DNA of 64,000 bases from positions 1,798,001 through 1,862,000 of the forward strand of contig OZ245813.1 of assembly GCA_965228445.1 (NCBI GenBank), read 5' to 3'. This document shows, piece after piece, positions 17,894 through 26,759 of the stretch (position 1 is its first letter; the number at the start of each line of letters is the position of its first letter). The translations under genes and the position numbers were made by a program. The notes under the pieces were generated by a model. The model had not been told where the DNA came from. It saw only the letters and a list, made by a program, of their open reading frames with translations, and did no database searches. This DNA comes from Thalassobaculum sp965228445 (GTDB lineage Bacteria; Pseudomonadota; Alphaproteobacteria; Thalassobaculales; Thalassobaculaceae).

Positions 17894-19486
17894 CTAAGCG
17901 TCCTCCGTCTCCTCCAGGGCGCGGCGCAGCCGGCGGATGATGGCGGAGCGGCCGCGCTCGTCGGCGGCGGAATCGACCTGCTCGGAGACGTCGAGCAGCA
18001 GCCGCGACAGGTCGTTGTGCCAGTCGAGCCGGGCGACCTTCTCCGGAGGCAGGCGTTGCGGCCGCCCGCCCTTGGCCACCAGGGTGCCCGCACCGTTCAG
18101 ATCGTACTGGTCGTCCAGATGCGGGGCGATGATACGGGCGTCGGGATGGCGCGACGCCAGGCGCGCATGCAGGGCGGCGAGGCCGGTCTCCTCGCCGTGG
18201 GTCAAGAAGATCGTGCCCGAGACCGGCCCGCGTCCGTCGATCCAGGCGACCAACTCGCTGGCATCGGCATGGCCCGAATACAGATCGAACAGCGTCACCC
18301 TCGCCTTCACATCCACCTCTTCGCCCTGGATGCGGACCCGCTGCGCCCCGTCCAGCAGGATCCGTCCGAGCGTGCCCTGGGCCTGGAACCCGGCCAGCAT
18401 CACCGTCGCGTTGCGCCGCCAGAGATTGGCCTTCAGGTGATGGCGGATCCGGCCGGCCTCGCACATGCCGCTGGCGGCGATCACCACGAAGAACCCGGTG
18501 AAGCGGTTGATCGCCTTGCTCTGCTCCACCGTCTCGGTGAAGCGGACCCGTCGGGCGTTCAGGGCGGCCCGCAGGGTGTCCCCCTGCTCGATCTCGTCCG
18601 CGTGGCGCTCGAAGATCTCGCTGGCCCGGGTCGCCAGCGGGGAGTCGACGAAGATCGGCGCCGAGGGAACCTCGCCGGACTGCATCAGCCGGTGCAGGTC
18701 GACCAGCAGCTCCTGGGTGCGCTCGACGGCGAAGGACGGGATGATCAGCGGGCCGCTGGCCTCGGCTGCCCTGCGGACCTCCTCGGCAAGCTGGGCGCGA
18801 CGCTGATCGACCGAGATCGCCGGCCGCTCCCGGTCGCCGTAGGTGGCCTCGCAGATCACATAGTCGAGCGCGTTCGGCCCCTGGGGGTCGGGATGCAGCA
18901 GCTTGAAGCCGGGACCGATATCGCCGGAGAACAGCATCCGCAGCGGCCGGTCGGCGGTCCGCTCGAATTCGAGCTCCACCGAGGCCGAGCCGAGCAGATG
19001 GCCGGCGTTCCAGAACCGTGCCCGGATCCCGGCGGCGACCGGCACCCAGGCCTCGTAGCCGGCCGGCCGGAACAGGGTCATGCAGGCCGCGGCGTCGCGC
19101 GGCGTGTAGATCGGTGTGACCGCCTCGCGCCCGCGCTGGGCGTTGCGTCGATTCAGGCGCTCGACCTCGACCTCCTGGATATGGGCGGAGTCCGGCAGCA
19201 TCACCGAGCACAGGTCGACCGTCGGGCGGGTCGCGTGGATCGCCCCGGCGAAGCCCTGTCGCACCAGCTTCGGCAGCAGGCCGCTATGGTCGATATGCGC
19301 GTGGGTCAGAACCACCGCGTCGATCGCCGCCGGATCGAACGGAAAGTCGCCGTAGTTCAGCTCCCGCTCCGATTTCGAGCCCTGGAACAGCCCGCAATCC
19401 ACCAGGATCCGGGCGGCGCCCGTCTCGATCTCGTAGCAGGAGCCGGTGACGCAGTGCGCCGCACCGTGAAACCTGAGCCGCACCAC
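17894..19486 (-). CDS. Beta-CASP metallo-beta-lactamase-fold RNA hydrolase
   Basis: This is a 530-residue hydrolase of the metallo-beta-lactamase/beta-CASP group, related to RNA-processing nucleases of the CPSF73/YsH1 type. Zinc ligands are in THAHIDHSG (61-69: H62, H64, D66, H67). CEATYGDRERP marks the start of the beta-CASP insert, and the C-terminal part carries DLYSGHADASELVAWI and a late HGEE motif typical of the RNA specificity (RMMBL) domain. The 14 nt spacing after the glycine-zipper protein gene points to cotranscription. The RNA substrate is not known. Confidence 0.88.
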   Translation of the reverse strand: MVRLRFHGAAHCVTGSCYEIETGAARILVDCGLFQGSKSERELNYGDFPFDPAAIDAVVLTHAHIDHSGLLPKLVRQGFAGAIHATRPTVDLCSVMLPDSAHIQEVEVERLNRRNAQRGREAVTPIYTPRDAAACMTLFRPAGYEAWVPVAAGIRARFWNAGHLLGSASVELEFERTADRPLRMLFSGDIGPGFKLLHPDPQGPNALDYVICEATYGDRERPAISVDQRRAQLAEEVRRAAEASGPLIIPSFAVERTQELLVDLHRLMQSGEVPSAPIFVDSPLATRASEIFERHADEIEQGDTLRAALNARRVRFTETVEQSKAINRFTGFFVVIAASGMCEAGRIRHHLKANLWRRNATVMLAGFQAQGTLGRILLDGAQRVRIQGEEVDVKARVTLFDLYSGHADASELVAWIDGRGPVSGTIFLTHGEETGLAALHARLASRHPDARIIAPHLDDQYDLNGAGTLVAKGGRPQRLPPEKVARLDWHNDLSRLLLDVSEQVDSAADERGRSAIIRRLRRALEETEDA

Positions 19487-19500
19487 CGCCGACCCGCGCG

Positions 19501-19821
19501 TCAGGTGCCGCTCGGGACCGGCGCGGCCGGGACATAGAGCCAGTTCCCGATCACCCCGCCGACAACCGCGCCCAACAGAGCGCCGGCGCCGCCATGGAAC
19601 ACGAGATCGGCGGCGATCGCCCCGACCAGGGCGCCGCCGGCGATCGCGACGAACTGATCAGTGGTGAGCACGTATGTCTTGTCGAGCTGCGTCTCCACCT
19701 GCTCGATGACTTTCTGCGCCGCCGGGCCGGCGTCCGAGCCGGGCTGCTGGGCCGAGACCGGCAGGCTGACGAACAGCAGAGCCGCCGCCGCGAGAAGGGC
19801 TATGCGAAGGGACGTCATCAT
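19501..19821 (-). CDS. Small exported glycine-zipper protein
   Basis: Not recognised by name. This 106-residue protein has a cleavable signal peptide (SLPVSAQQ around residue 25) and a C-terminal hydrophobic half rich in small residues (GGALVGAIAADL and GALLGAVVGGVIGNW), a glycine-zipper pattern seen in outer-membrane and periplasmic proteins. GGAGGA precedes tandem ATGs at 19821 and 19818. It is upstream of the beta-CASP gene in the same unit. Confidence 0.65.
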   Translation of the reverse strand: MMTSLRIALLAAAALLFVSLPVSAQQPGSDAGPAAQKVIEQVETQLDKTYVLTTDQFVAIAGGALVGAIAADLVFHGGAGALLGAVVGGVIGNWLYVPAAPVPSGT

Positions 19822-19971
19822 GATCGGGTCCTCCGATTGCTTCCAACCGGGGCCAGTCTAGCAGCAGCCGGACGGCACGAATTGATATGTGTCAAAACCG
19901 CCGGACCGCGCGCGACGAAGAGAGGACCCACAACTTGACGCGCCGCGGAGCGCGTCCATCTTCGTCGGCGC

Positions 19972-20685
19972 ATGACCGAGCTGTCCTCCTTTCCCTCGCC
20001 CGCCCTTGCCGTCGTCGTCGGCGCCGGCGGCGGCATCGGGAACGCGCTGTCCTCCGCCCTTCGGGCGTCCGGCCGGTTCGACCCCGTGATCGGCCTGTCG
20101 CGGCGCTCCGATCCGGCCCTCGACCTGCTGGACGAGGCGTCCATTCGGGCCGCGGCCGACCGCATCGCCCGACTGGGCAGTCCGCCCCGGCTGATCCTGG
20201 ATGCGACCGGTTTCCTGCATGACGGCGCATATCGGCCGGAGAAATCCTGGCGCGAGCTCGATCCGGACCGGCTGGCCCGGGCCTTCGCGCTCAACGCCAC
20301 CGGCCCCGCCCTGCTGATGAAGCATCTGCTGCCGCTGCTGCCGCGCGACGGCAAGGCGGTGTTCGCCACCTTGTCGGCCCGTGTGGGCTCGATCTCGGAC
20401 AACCGGATCGGCGGCTGGTACGCCTATCGCGCCTCGAAGGCGGCGCTGAACCAGCTGGTGCGCTGTGCCGCGATCGAGCTGCGGCGCACCCACCGCGAGG
20501 CGGTCTGCATCGCCCTGCATCCGGGCACGGTCGACACCCCACTCTCGGCCCCCTTCGCCAAGGCCGGCCTGGACGTCCGCCCGCCGGAGGTGGCGGCGGC
20601 AGACCTGCTCGCCGTGGTCGACGCCCTGACGCCCGACCGAAGCGGAGAACTGGTGGATCAGAAGGGCGAGACGGTGCCGTTCTAA
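19972..20685 (+). CDS. Short-chain dehydrogenase/reductase
   Basis: This is a 237-residue NAD(P)-dependent oxidoreductase of the classical SDR fold. The nucleotide-binding motif GAGGGIG spans 17-23, and the catalytic set is S135, Y152 and K156 in WYAYRASKAALNQ. It resembles the CsgA/C-factor branch of SDRs in the HPGTVDTPLS segment. The gene ends 4 bp into the convergent amidase gene. The substrate is unknown. Confidence 0.87.
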   Translation: MTELSSFPSPALAVVVGAGGGIGNALSSALRASGRFDPVIGLSRRSDPALDLLDEASIRAAADRIARLGSPPRLILDATGFLHDGAYRPEKSWRELDPDRLARAFALNATGPALLMKHLLPLLPRDGKAVFATLSARVGSISDNRIGGWYAYRASKAALNQLVRCAAIELRRTHREAVCIALHPGTVDTPLSAPFAKAGLDVRPPEVAAADLLAVVDALTPDRSGELVDQKGETVPF

Positions 20686-22085
20686 CCGACGATCACCGGC
20701 GCGATCGTGCCGCTGATCCAGCGGGCCAGGCTGGTCATGCGGGCGTCGTCGCCGTCCTGGCCCATCACCTGAACGCCGACCGGCAGGCCGTTCACCGCCA
20801 GCATCGGCATGGTCACCGCCGGGGCGCCGGCGAGCGAACTGGGCGTGTTGAACACCGCGTCGCCGGTCGGGCGCGGCGCCAGCGGCTGGCCCGGGACGTC
20901 GCCCGGCCACAGGGGTGCCGGGCCGGGGCAGGAGAAGGTCAGGAACGCATCCGCCACCGGCGCCAGAGCCCGCCAGGCGGCGCGCAGGTTCTCGCGGCGC
21001 CACAGGAGCTGGCGGTAGTCGTCCGGGCTCAGCGCCTCCACCACGCCGACGCGGGCCTTGATCCGCTCGCTGACCCCCTCGCCCCTGGTGTCGATCAGGT
21101 TGCGCAGGGTCCAGCGGTTCTCCCAGGCGGTGATGGTGTTGGCGAGGTCGCCGGCGCCCACCAGGGACTGCTCCAGGCTCTCGATCAGCGGATGGTCGCC
21201 CCGGCGCAGGATCTCCACCCCGGCCGCCCGCAGGCTGTCGAGCAGCCCGTCCATCGCCTTCAGGCTGTCTGCGTCGATGCGGGCCCAGCCATCGGTCTCC
21301 AGCAGGATCAACCGGCTCGGCCTGGCCGCGACCGGCGTGGTGTCCGGCCCCTGGATGCCGGCCCGGCCCGGATCGCCGCCGCAGCGCTTCGCCACCTCGA
21401 TGGCGACCTGCCACATGTCCTCGATCGAACCGGCATGAGGGCCGTGAGTGCTCATGGAGGTGGCCTGGCGCTCGCCGCGATGGATGCCGCCCTGGCTCGG
21501 CTTGAGGGCGAAATTGCCGCAATAGGCCGCCGGTCGGATGATCGAACCGCCGACCTGGGAGCCGATCGCCGCCGGCATGAACCCGGCCGCCACCGCCGCC
21601 GCCGAGCCGGAGGACGAGCCGCCAGGGGTGCGCGCCGGGTCGAACGGGTTGGTGGTCGGCCCCGGATGGTTGCCGCCGAGTTCGGCCGTCACGGTCTTGC
21701 CGAAGATCACCGCCCCGGCCTGGCGCAGCGCCCAGACCGCCGCGTTATCATTCTTCGGGAAATTGCCCTTCATCGCCTCGCAGCCGAGCTGCGTGGGCAT
21801 GTCCTTGGTTTCCAGCAGGTCCTTGATGCCGACCGGCATGCCGTCGATCGGCGAGAGCGGCTTGCCGTCCTTCCAGCGCGCGGTGCTGGCATCGGCGGCC
21901 TCGCGGGCGCTCTCCCGGTTCAATGCGGCGAAGGCCTGGACCACCGGCTCGCGCGCGTCCACCGCCTCCAGACAGCGCTCCAGATAGGCGCGCGGCGTGT
22001 CCGCTCCGTCGGCGAAGGCGGCGGTCGCGTCGAACCAGGTCAGGGCCTTGAATTGCCGCGGGTCATAGCGCGTCGCACCGGTCAT
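20682..22085 (-). CDS. Amidase signature family hydrolase
   Basis: This 467-residue amidase-signature enzyme hydrolyses carboxamides with a Ser-cisSer-Lys triad. K88 lies in PVGIKDLLETK, the Gly/Ser loop is TPGGSSSGSAAAVA (153-166), and the likely nucleophile is S181 in GSQVGGSIIRPA. The length is normal. It heads toward the convergent SDR with a 4 bp overlap, and lies 96 nt downstream of a DUF3237 gene on the same strand. This suggests a catabolic group with the dehydratase beyond. Substrate not assigned. Confidence 0.9.
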   Translation of the reverse strand: MTGATRYDPRQFKALTWFDATAAFADGADTPRAYLERCLEAVDAREPVVQAFAALNRESAREAADASTARWKDGKPLSPIDGMPVGIKDLLETKDMPTQLGCEAMKGNFPKNDNAAVWALRQAGAVIFGKTVTAELGGNHPGPTTNPFDPARTPGGSSSGSAAAVAAGFMPAAIGSQVGGSIIRPAAYCGNFALKPSQGGIHRGERQATSMSTHGPHAGSIEDMWQVAIEVAKRCGGDPGRAGIQGPDTTPVAARPSRLILLETDGWARIDADSLKAMDGLLDSLRAAGVEILRRGDHPLIESLEQSLVGAGDLANTITAWENRWTLRNLIDTRGEGVSERIKARVGVVEALSPDDYRQLLWRRENLRAAWRALAPVADAFLTFSCPGPAPLWPGDVPGQPLAPRPTGDAVFNTPSSLAGAPAVTMPMLAVNGLPVGVQVMGQDGDDARMTSLARWISGTIAPVIVG

Positions 22086-22181
22086 GACGGTCTCCAGGTC
22101 TGGCGGGGGATGGGTAACGAGGTGAGCCCCGCCAGCTTGGCAAGCCGTCAGCCGAAGATCAATGCACGCAATTCCGCCGGC

Positions 22182-22646
22182 TTACAGGACCTTGAACACC
22201 CGGTAGACCGGCCCTTCCGGCTTGCGGTCGCCGGTGGAGACGAAGACCGACTTGTTCATCCAGGCATAGGGGCCGTCGGCGGCGGTCTCGAAGAACGGGG
22301 CGGTGCGGAAATACAGCTCCGACGGATCCACCGGCTGGCCTGCGGCGATCCGGTCCATGACCTCCTTGGGGCCGTGGCGCAGGCCCTTGTAGGTCATGTA
22401 GATCGGCGTGCCGTCCTCTGTGTCGAGGATGAGCCGCACGTCGAGCTGGGTCACTCCGTCGATCCGGTTGAGGATCCAGTCGCCGCCGCCGTCGCGCACG
22501 GTGCCCTTCAGGGTCGGCCCCTCGAAGGTGCCGCCCTTCACCCGGGCGATGCGGCGGTCGCCGTACTGGGTATTGCCGATCGCCGCCAGCGGCAGGTCGA
22601 CGCTGAGCTTCAGCTCCATGACGAATTCGGTCTGGATCTCGGACAT
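22182..22646 (-). CDS. DUF3237 (UPF0311) family protein
   Basis: This is a 154-residue cytoplasmic protein of the DUF3237 family, a small beta-barrel of unknown activity often found beside catabolic enzymes. The conserved parts are seen in GGTFEGPTLKGTVRDGGGDW (38-57), LDTEDGTPIYMTYKG and PYAWMNKSVFVSTG. It is 30 nt downstream of an IlvD/Edd dehydratase, so it is probably in the same operon. By neighbourhood it may bind or process a sugar-acid derivative, but this is inference. Confidence 0.82.
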   Translation of the reverse strand: MSEIQTEFVMELKLSVDLPLAAIGNTQYGDRRIARVKGGTFEGPTLKGTVRDGGGDWILNRIDGVTQLDVRLILDTEDGTPIYMTYKGLRHGPKEVMDRIAAGQPVDPSELYFRTAPFFETAADGPYAWMNKSVFVSTGDRKPEGPVYRVFKVL

Positions 22647-22676
22647 GCGGGGTGTCTCCCTTGGGATCGTTTCTTG

Positions 22677-24401
22677 TCAGTCCTTCCAGGTCAGGAAGTC
22701 GAAATCGACGCCCTGATCGGCCTGGGTGACCGTGTTCATGTAGAGGTGGCGGTAGCCGCGCTTGTGGGTCGGCTGCACCGCTTCCGGCTTCACCTCCTCA
22801 AGGCGCCTGGCGATCTCGGCATCGTCCACCAGCAGATCGATGGAACGGTTCTCCACCGAGATCTTGATGCGGTCGCCGGTGCGCACGATGCCCAGCGGGC
22901 CGCCATCGGCGGCTTCCGGCGTGACGTGCAAAACGATGGTACCGAAGGCGGTGCCGCTCATGCGGGCGTCGGAGATGCGGACCATGTCCTTCACCCCGGC
23001 GCGGGCCAGCTTCTTGGGGATCGGCAGATAGCCCGCCTCCGGCATCGCCGCCGGGCTTTTCGGGCCGGCGTTCTGCAGCACCAGGAAGTCGTCGGCCTTC
23101 ACGTCCAGATCCGGATCGTCGATCCGGGCGGCGAGGTCGGCGAGGCTGGTGAACACCACGGCCCGGCCTTCCTTCTCGAACAGGGTCGGGTCGGCCGCCG
23201 AGCGCTTCAGGATCGCGCCGCGGGGGGCGAGCGAACCGAACAGGGCGACCAGGCCGCCCTTGTCCTGGAACGGCGCCTCGAAGGTGCGCACGATGTCGTG
23301 GTCGATCCAGGTCTTGTCCGCATCCAGCCGGTCGCCCAGGGTCTCGCCGGTCACGCTGACCGCATCCAGATGCAGCAGCGGCCGCAGGGCGTGCAGCACG
23401 CCGACCAGACCGCCGGCGGCGAACAGGTCTTCCATGTAATGCGCGCCGGTCGGCTTCAGGTCGACCAGCACCGGGGTCTCGTCCGACATCTGGTTCAGCC
23501 GGTTCAGGTCGACCGGGATACCGAGACGGCCGGCAATGGCGGTCAGGTGAACGATGGCATTGGTCGACCCGCCGATGGCGAGGAGGACGCGGAGCGCGTT
23601 CTCCACCGACTTCTGGGTGATGATGTCGCGCGGCAGCAGACGGTCGTCGCCTTTGGACAGGGCAAGCTGCATGGCGCGCGCACCCGACGCTTCGGCGGCG
23701 CGCAGACGGTCGGCATGGACCGCCGGAATCGACGCGGTACCCGGAAGGGTCATGCCGAGCGCCTCGGCGATGCAGGCCATGGTGCTGGCCGTGCCCATCA
23801 CCGCGCAGGTGCCGGCGGTCGTGGCGAGGCTGCCCTCGATCCGCTTGATGCCCTCGTCCGACACCTCGCCGGCGCGGTACTTGCCCCAGAACCGGCGGCA
23901 GTCGGTGCACGCACCCAGGCGCTCGCCGTCATAGGGCGAGGTCAGCATCGGGCCGACGGCGCAGTAGACCACCGGGACTTCCGCGTTGGCCGCTCCCATG
24001 AGCTGGGCCGGCAGGGTCTTGTCGCAGCCGCCGATCACCACGACCGCGTCCATCGGCTGGGCGCGGATCATCTCCTCCACGTCCATGCTCATCAGGTTGC
24101 GGTACATGAGGGAGGTCGGGTTCAGGAAGGTCTCGCCCAGCGAGATCGTCGGGAACTCGATCGGCAGGCCGCCGGCGGCGAGCACGCCGCGCTTGGTCGC
24201 CTCGACCAGTTCGGGCATCAGCCGATGGCAGTTGTTGTAGCCGCTGCCCGAGGAGCAGATCCCGACCACCGGCTTGTCCAGCATCTCGCGGCTGTAGCCC
24301 ATGGACGAGGCCATGGAGCGTCGCAGATAGAGGCTGAATTCGTTGTCGCCGTAATTGGTCAGGCCGCGTCCGAGGCCCTTGGGTGTTTGATTATCGGTCA
24401 T
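22677..24401 (-). CDS. IlvD/Edd family dehydratase (probably sugar-acid dehydratase)
   Basis: This 574-residue iron-sulphur dehydratase is of the IlvD/Edd superfamily. C58 (NNCHR), C126 (GGCDKTLPA) and C199 (GTCAVMGTASTM) are the three expected cluster ligands, with the spacing usual for the family. The magnesium-lysine site and DARMSG motif (KDMVRISDARMSGTAFG) are present. The N-terminal SSMGYSREM and the neighbours (DUF3237, amidase) fit a pentonate-type or other sugar-acid dehydratase better than biosynthetic IlvD. A GGAGGA site precedes the ATG at 24401. Confidence 0.85.
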   Translation of the reverse strand: MTDNQTPKGLGRGLTNYGDNEFSLYLRRSMASSMGYSREMLDKPVVGICSSGSGYNNCHRLMPELVEATKRGVLAAGGLPIEFPTISLGETFLNPTSLMYRNLMSMDVEEMIRAQPMDAVVVIGGCDKTLPAQLMGAANAEVPVVYCAVGPMLTSPYDGERLGACTDCRRFWGKYRAGEVSDEGIKRIEGSLATTAGTCAVMGTASTMACIAEALGMTLPGTASIPAVHADRLRAAEASGARAMQLALSKGDDRLLPRDIITQKSVENALRVLLAIGGSTNAIVHLTAIAGRLGIPVDLNRLNQMSDETPVLVDLKPTGAHYMEDLFAAGGLVGVLHALRPLLHLDAVSVTGETLGDRLDADKTWIDHDIVRTFEAPFQDKGGLVALFGSLAPRGAILKRSAADPTLFEKEGRAVVFTSLADLAARIDDPDLDVKADDFLVLQNAGPKSPAAMPEAGYLPIPKKLARAGVKDMVRISDARMSGTAFGTIVLHVTPEAADGGPLGIVRTGDRIKISVENRSIDLLVDDAEIARRLEEVKPEAVQPTHKRGYRHLYMNTVTQADQGVDFDFLTWKD

Positions 24402-24481
24402 TCTTTGGTTCCTCCCGCGCGCACCATAGTCGCGGGACGTACGGATTGGGAAGGCGCGCAAAATGCCGCGCTCGGGCGGAT

Positions 24482-24721
24482 TCAGTGGGTGCGGCGCAGC
24501 ACGAAGCGCAGGACCTCCCCCTCCTCCGCGGCGACCAGTTCATGGCCGGACTGGCGGGCGTAGTGGCGGAAGTCGAGCATTGCCGCCGGGTCGGTGACCA
24601 GCACCTCCAGGAGCGCGCCCACCTCCACCTGGCCAATGGCCTTGCGCGCCTTCAGCACCGGCAGCGGGCATTTCAGGCCCTGAACGTCGAGGCTCTTGGC
24701 AATGGGTTCGTCAGCGCTCAT
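24482..24721 (-). CDS. TusA/SirA-like sulphur carrier protein
   Basis: This 79-residue small cytoplasmic protein has the TusA fold, which relays persulphide sulphur in thiolation and other sulphur transfer reactions. The signature is GLKCPLPVLKARKAI (15-29) with active Cys18. The ATG at 24721 overlaps the end of the upstream DUF1194 gene by 11 nt, which gives coupling; an in-frame ATG at 24739 is possible but less conserved. The partner sulphurtransferase is not in the window. Confidence 0.88.
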   Translation of the reverse strand: MSADEPIAKSLDVQGLKCPLPVLKARKAIGQVEVGALLEVLVTDPAAMLDFRHYARQSGHELVAAEEGEVLRFVLRRTH

Positions 24722-25619
24722 CCGGCCTGTCCTGGGCAAATTGGGTCGCCGACCCGGTCGGGCGGGCGTCGGCGATTTCGCGCACCATCTTCGCCAGCAC
24801 GGTCTGGGTAAAGCCCCTCTCTTCGGTCGCCACCACGACGAAGGCGCCGAGCCCGCCGATCACGTCCATCTCGTAGTGCTCGTCCAGCGGCTCGCCGCTC
24901 GGTCCGGTGCGGACATTGCGGTTGGCGACGACGAGCCCGTTGATAGTGATGCCCTCGGCCACGGTCATCGATCGGACCAGGGCGAGCGGCCGGCCGCCGA
25001 TCTGCGGGCCGTCGCCGGACAGGTCGATCACCTTGCGGGCGCCGTCGATGTCGTTGCTGCGGATCAGGTCGGCGGAATAGGCGATGGCCTCGCTGATCGA
25101 GTTGTAGCCGTAGGCCGCCCGCGGAGCCGCCACCAGCCGCGCGCCCCAGGCGACCGCATCCTCGCGGCTGGCGATGACGGTCCAGTCGACGATCGTGTGC
25201 TGGCTTTCCGGCGCGCCCCACTCGACGAAGGCGACGGCGATCCGGCCGAGCGGACCGGCGGCGATCACCTCCTGCACCCGCGGGTCGGCCAGCGCGGCGG
25301 CATAGCCCTGACGCTGGAACCGCAGTTCCTCGTCGTCGATCGAGCCGGACCCGTCGGAGGCGAAAACAAGCTCCAGATCGACCGAGGTGCGGGAGACGGT
25401 CTGGGCCTGGGCGACCGGGCCTAAGATCAGCCCAGCAAACAGAAAAACCCCGGCCAAGCCTGTGGATATTGACGAAGCCGCAAACAGCCGGCCAATGGGA
25501 GAAGACCGGTACTTAACGCCCAACCAGCGATCCGGCGGTAATTTGACCTTAAAATAAACGGCGATTTCGCTAAATCGATTGAAATTCCAAAGGCCTGAAA
25601 TTGTCCACATCACATCCAC
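24711..25619 (-). CDS. DUF1194 (von Willebrand A-like) exported protein
   Basis: This is a predicted exported protein of the DUF1194 family with a von Willebrand A-type fold. A signal peptide ends near VAQAQT (about residue 73). FASDGSGSIDDEE carries the DxSxS metal-adhesion motif, and later VIDLSGDGPQIGG completes the domain. The first 40 or so codons, from the ATG at 25619, are AT-rich and look non-coding. The true start may be nearer the signal peptide, for instance a TTG at 25523, but no good ribosome site decides it. It is upstream of, and overlapping, the TusA-like gene. Confidence 0.7.
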   Translation of the reverse strand: MDVMWTISGLWNFNRFSEIAVYFKVKLPPDRWLGVKYRSSPIGRLFAASSISTGLAGVFLFAGLILGPVAQAQTVSRTSVDLELVFASDGSGSIDDEELRFQRQGYAAALADPRVQEVIAAGPLGRIAVAFVEWGAPESQHTIVDWTVIASREDAVAWGARLVAAPRAAYGYNSISEAIAYSADLIRSNDIDGARKVIDLSGDGPQIGGRPLALVRSMTVAEGITINGLVVANRNVRTGPSGEPLDEHYEMDVIGGLGAFVVVATEERGFTQTVLAKMVREIADARPTGSATQFAQDRPDER

Positions 25620-25734
25620 AGCCCCATCTGCCGAAGGTGTCTGTCACATGTGCAAGTCACAGCACTTCTGGAATTCAAAGTGTCAGTATTGCCTCGATCA
25701 ACTCGCAATGCCGTGAGGATTGCCACCCAAGGGG

Positions 25735-26628
25735 TTACACCTTCCCGGCGATACGGTCTGCGTCCTCCTGGGCGCGCTCGTGGATGAAGTCCAGCACGGC
25801 GCGGATACGGGCCAGCTTGGACAGGTCGCGGTGCACCAGCAGCCAGAGGTCGACGCCGGGGATGTCGCTGCCCGGCAGCACGCGGACCACACCGGGCACC
25901 TCCTCGGCCACCATGCAGGGCACCAGCGCGATGCCGACGCCGGCCCGGGCGGCGGCGAGGCGGGCGCTGGCCGGGTTGGTGGAAAAGGCCGGCGGCCGTC
26001 CGCCCATCTGCTGACGCAGCCAGCTTACCGGGGCGTTCTCCGGAAAGCCGTCCAGCCAGTCGATGACGGCGTGGTCGGCCAGGTCGCCGGGCGCCTGGGG
26101 CGCGCCATGGGTTTCGAGATAAGCGGGCGAGGCGTACAGGCCGAAGCCCAGCGTGCCGATCCGCCGGATGACCAGGTCCCCCTGCTCCGGGCGAGCCATG
26201 CGGATGGCGACGTCGGCCTCGCGACGGGACAGGTTGAGGAACCGGTACTCGTTGACGATCTGCAGCCGGATGCCCGGATGGCGCTCCTGAAGCTGCGGCA
26301 GGTTGCGGATCAGGAAGGGGACGATCAGGGATTCGGTCGAGGTCACCGCCACCGTGCCGGTCAGGCCCCGGTCCTCGGCATCGAAGGCGCGGGCCAGGCC
26401 GAACATCTCGGTCTCGATCCCCCGGGCCCGGGCGGCCAGCTTCTCGCCCGCCTCGGTCAGCCCGTAGCCGTCCTGGCGCCGGTCGAACAGCCGCACCTCG
26501 AAGCGCGCCTCCAGCGCATCCACGTGACGGCTGACCGTGGCCGGGTTGACCCGCAGGGTGCGGGCGGCCGCCGACAGGCTGCCTTCCGCCGCCACCGCCA
26601 GGAAATAGCGCAGGTCATCCCAGTTCAT
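25735..26628 (-). CDS. LysR-type transcriptional regulator
   Basis: This is a 297-residue LysR regulator. The N-terminal winged helix-turn-helix is RYFLAVAAEGSLSAAARTL, then NPATVSRHVDALEARF, and the rest is a periplasmic-binding-like effector domain. The start at 26628 (MNWDDLRYF) is the family-typical one; the upstream ATG at 26652 adds eight residues. No divergent partner gene is adjacent, so its targets are not obvious from position. Confidence 0.88.
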   Translation of the reverse strand: MNWDDLRYFLAVAAEGSLSAAARTLRVNPATVSRHVDALEARFEVRLFDRRQDGYGLTEAGEKLAARARGIETEMFGLARAFDAEDRGLTGTVAVTSTESLIVPFLIRNLPQLQERHPGIRLQIVNEYRFLNLSRREADVAIRMARPEQGDLVIRRIGTLGFGLYASPAYLETHGAPQAPGDLADHAVIDWLDGFPENAPVSWLRQQMGGRPPAFSTNPASARLAAARAGVGIALVPCMVAEEVPGVVRVLPGSDIPGVDLWLLVHRDLSKLARIRAVLDFIHERAQEDADRIAGKV

Positions 26629-26759
26629 GCTGCCAGACGTGCCGCCGGACATTTCAGTTCACCCAGGTCGAAATCCGCAAAACGGATCCCCATGATCCGT
26701 CCGTCGCTTTGCAGGATCAAGGGATCGGTACGGAGGATGTGGGGATGGGCGCGCGGTGG

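Noticed and set aside
21192..24563. A very long plus-strand open frame (over 1,100 codons)
   Set aside because: It is the antisense shadow of the amidase, DUF3237 and dehydratase genes; its translation is low-complexity Arg/Gly/His-rich with no domain.
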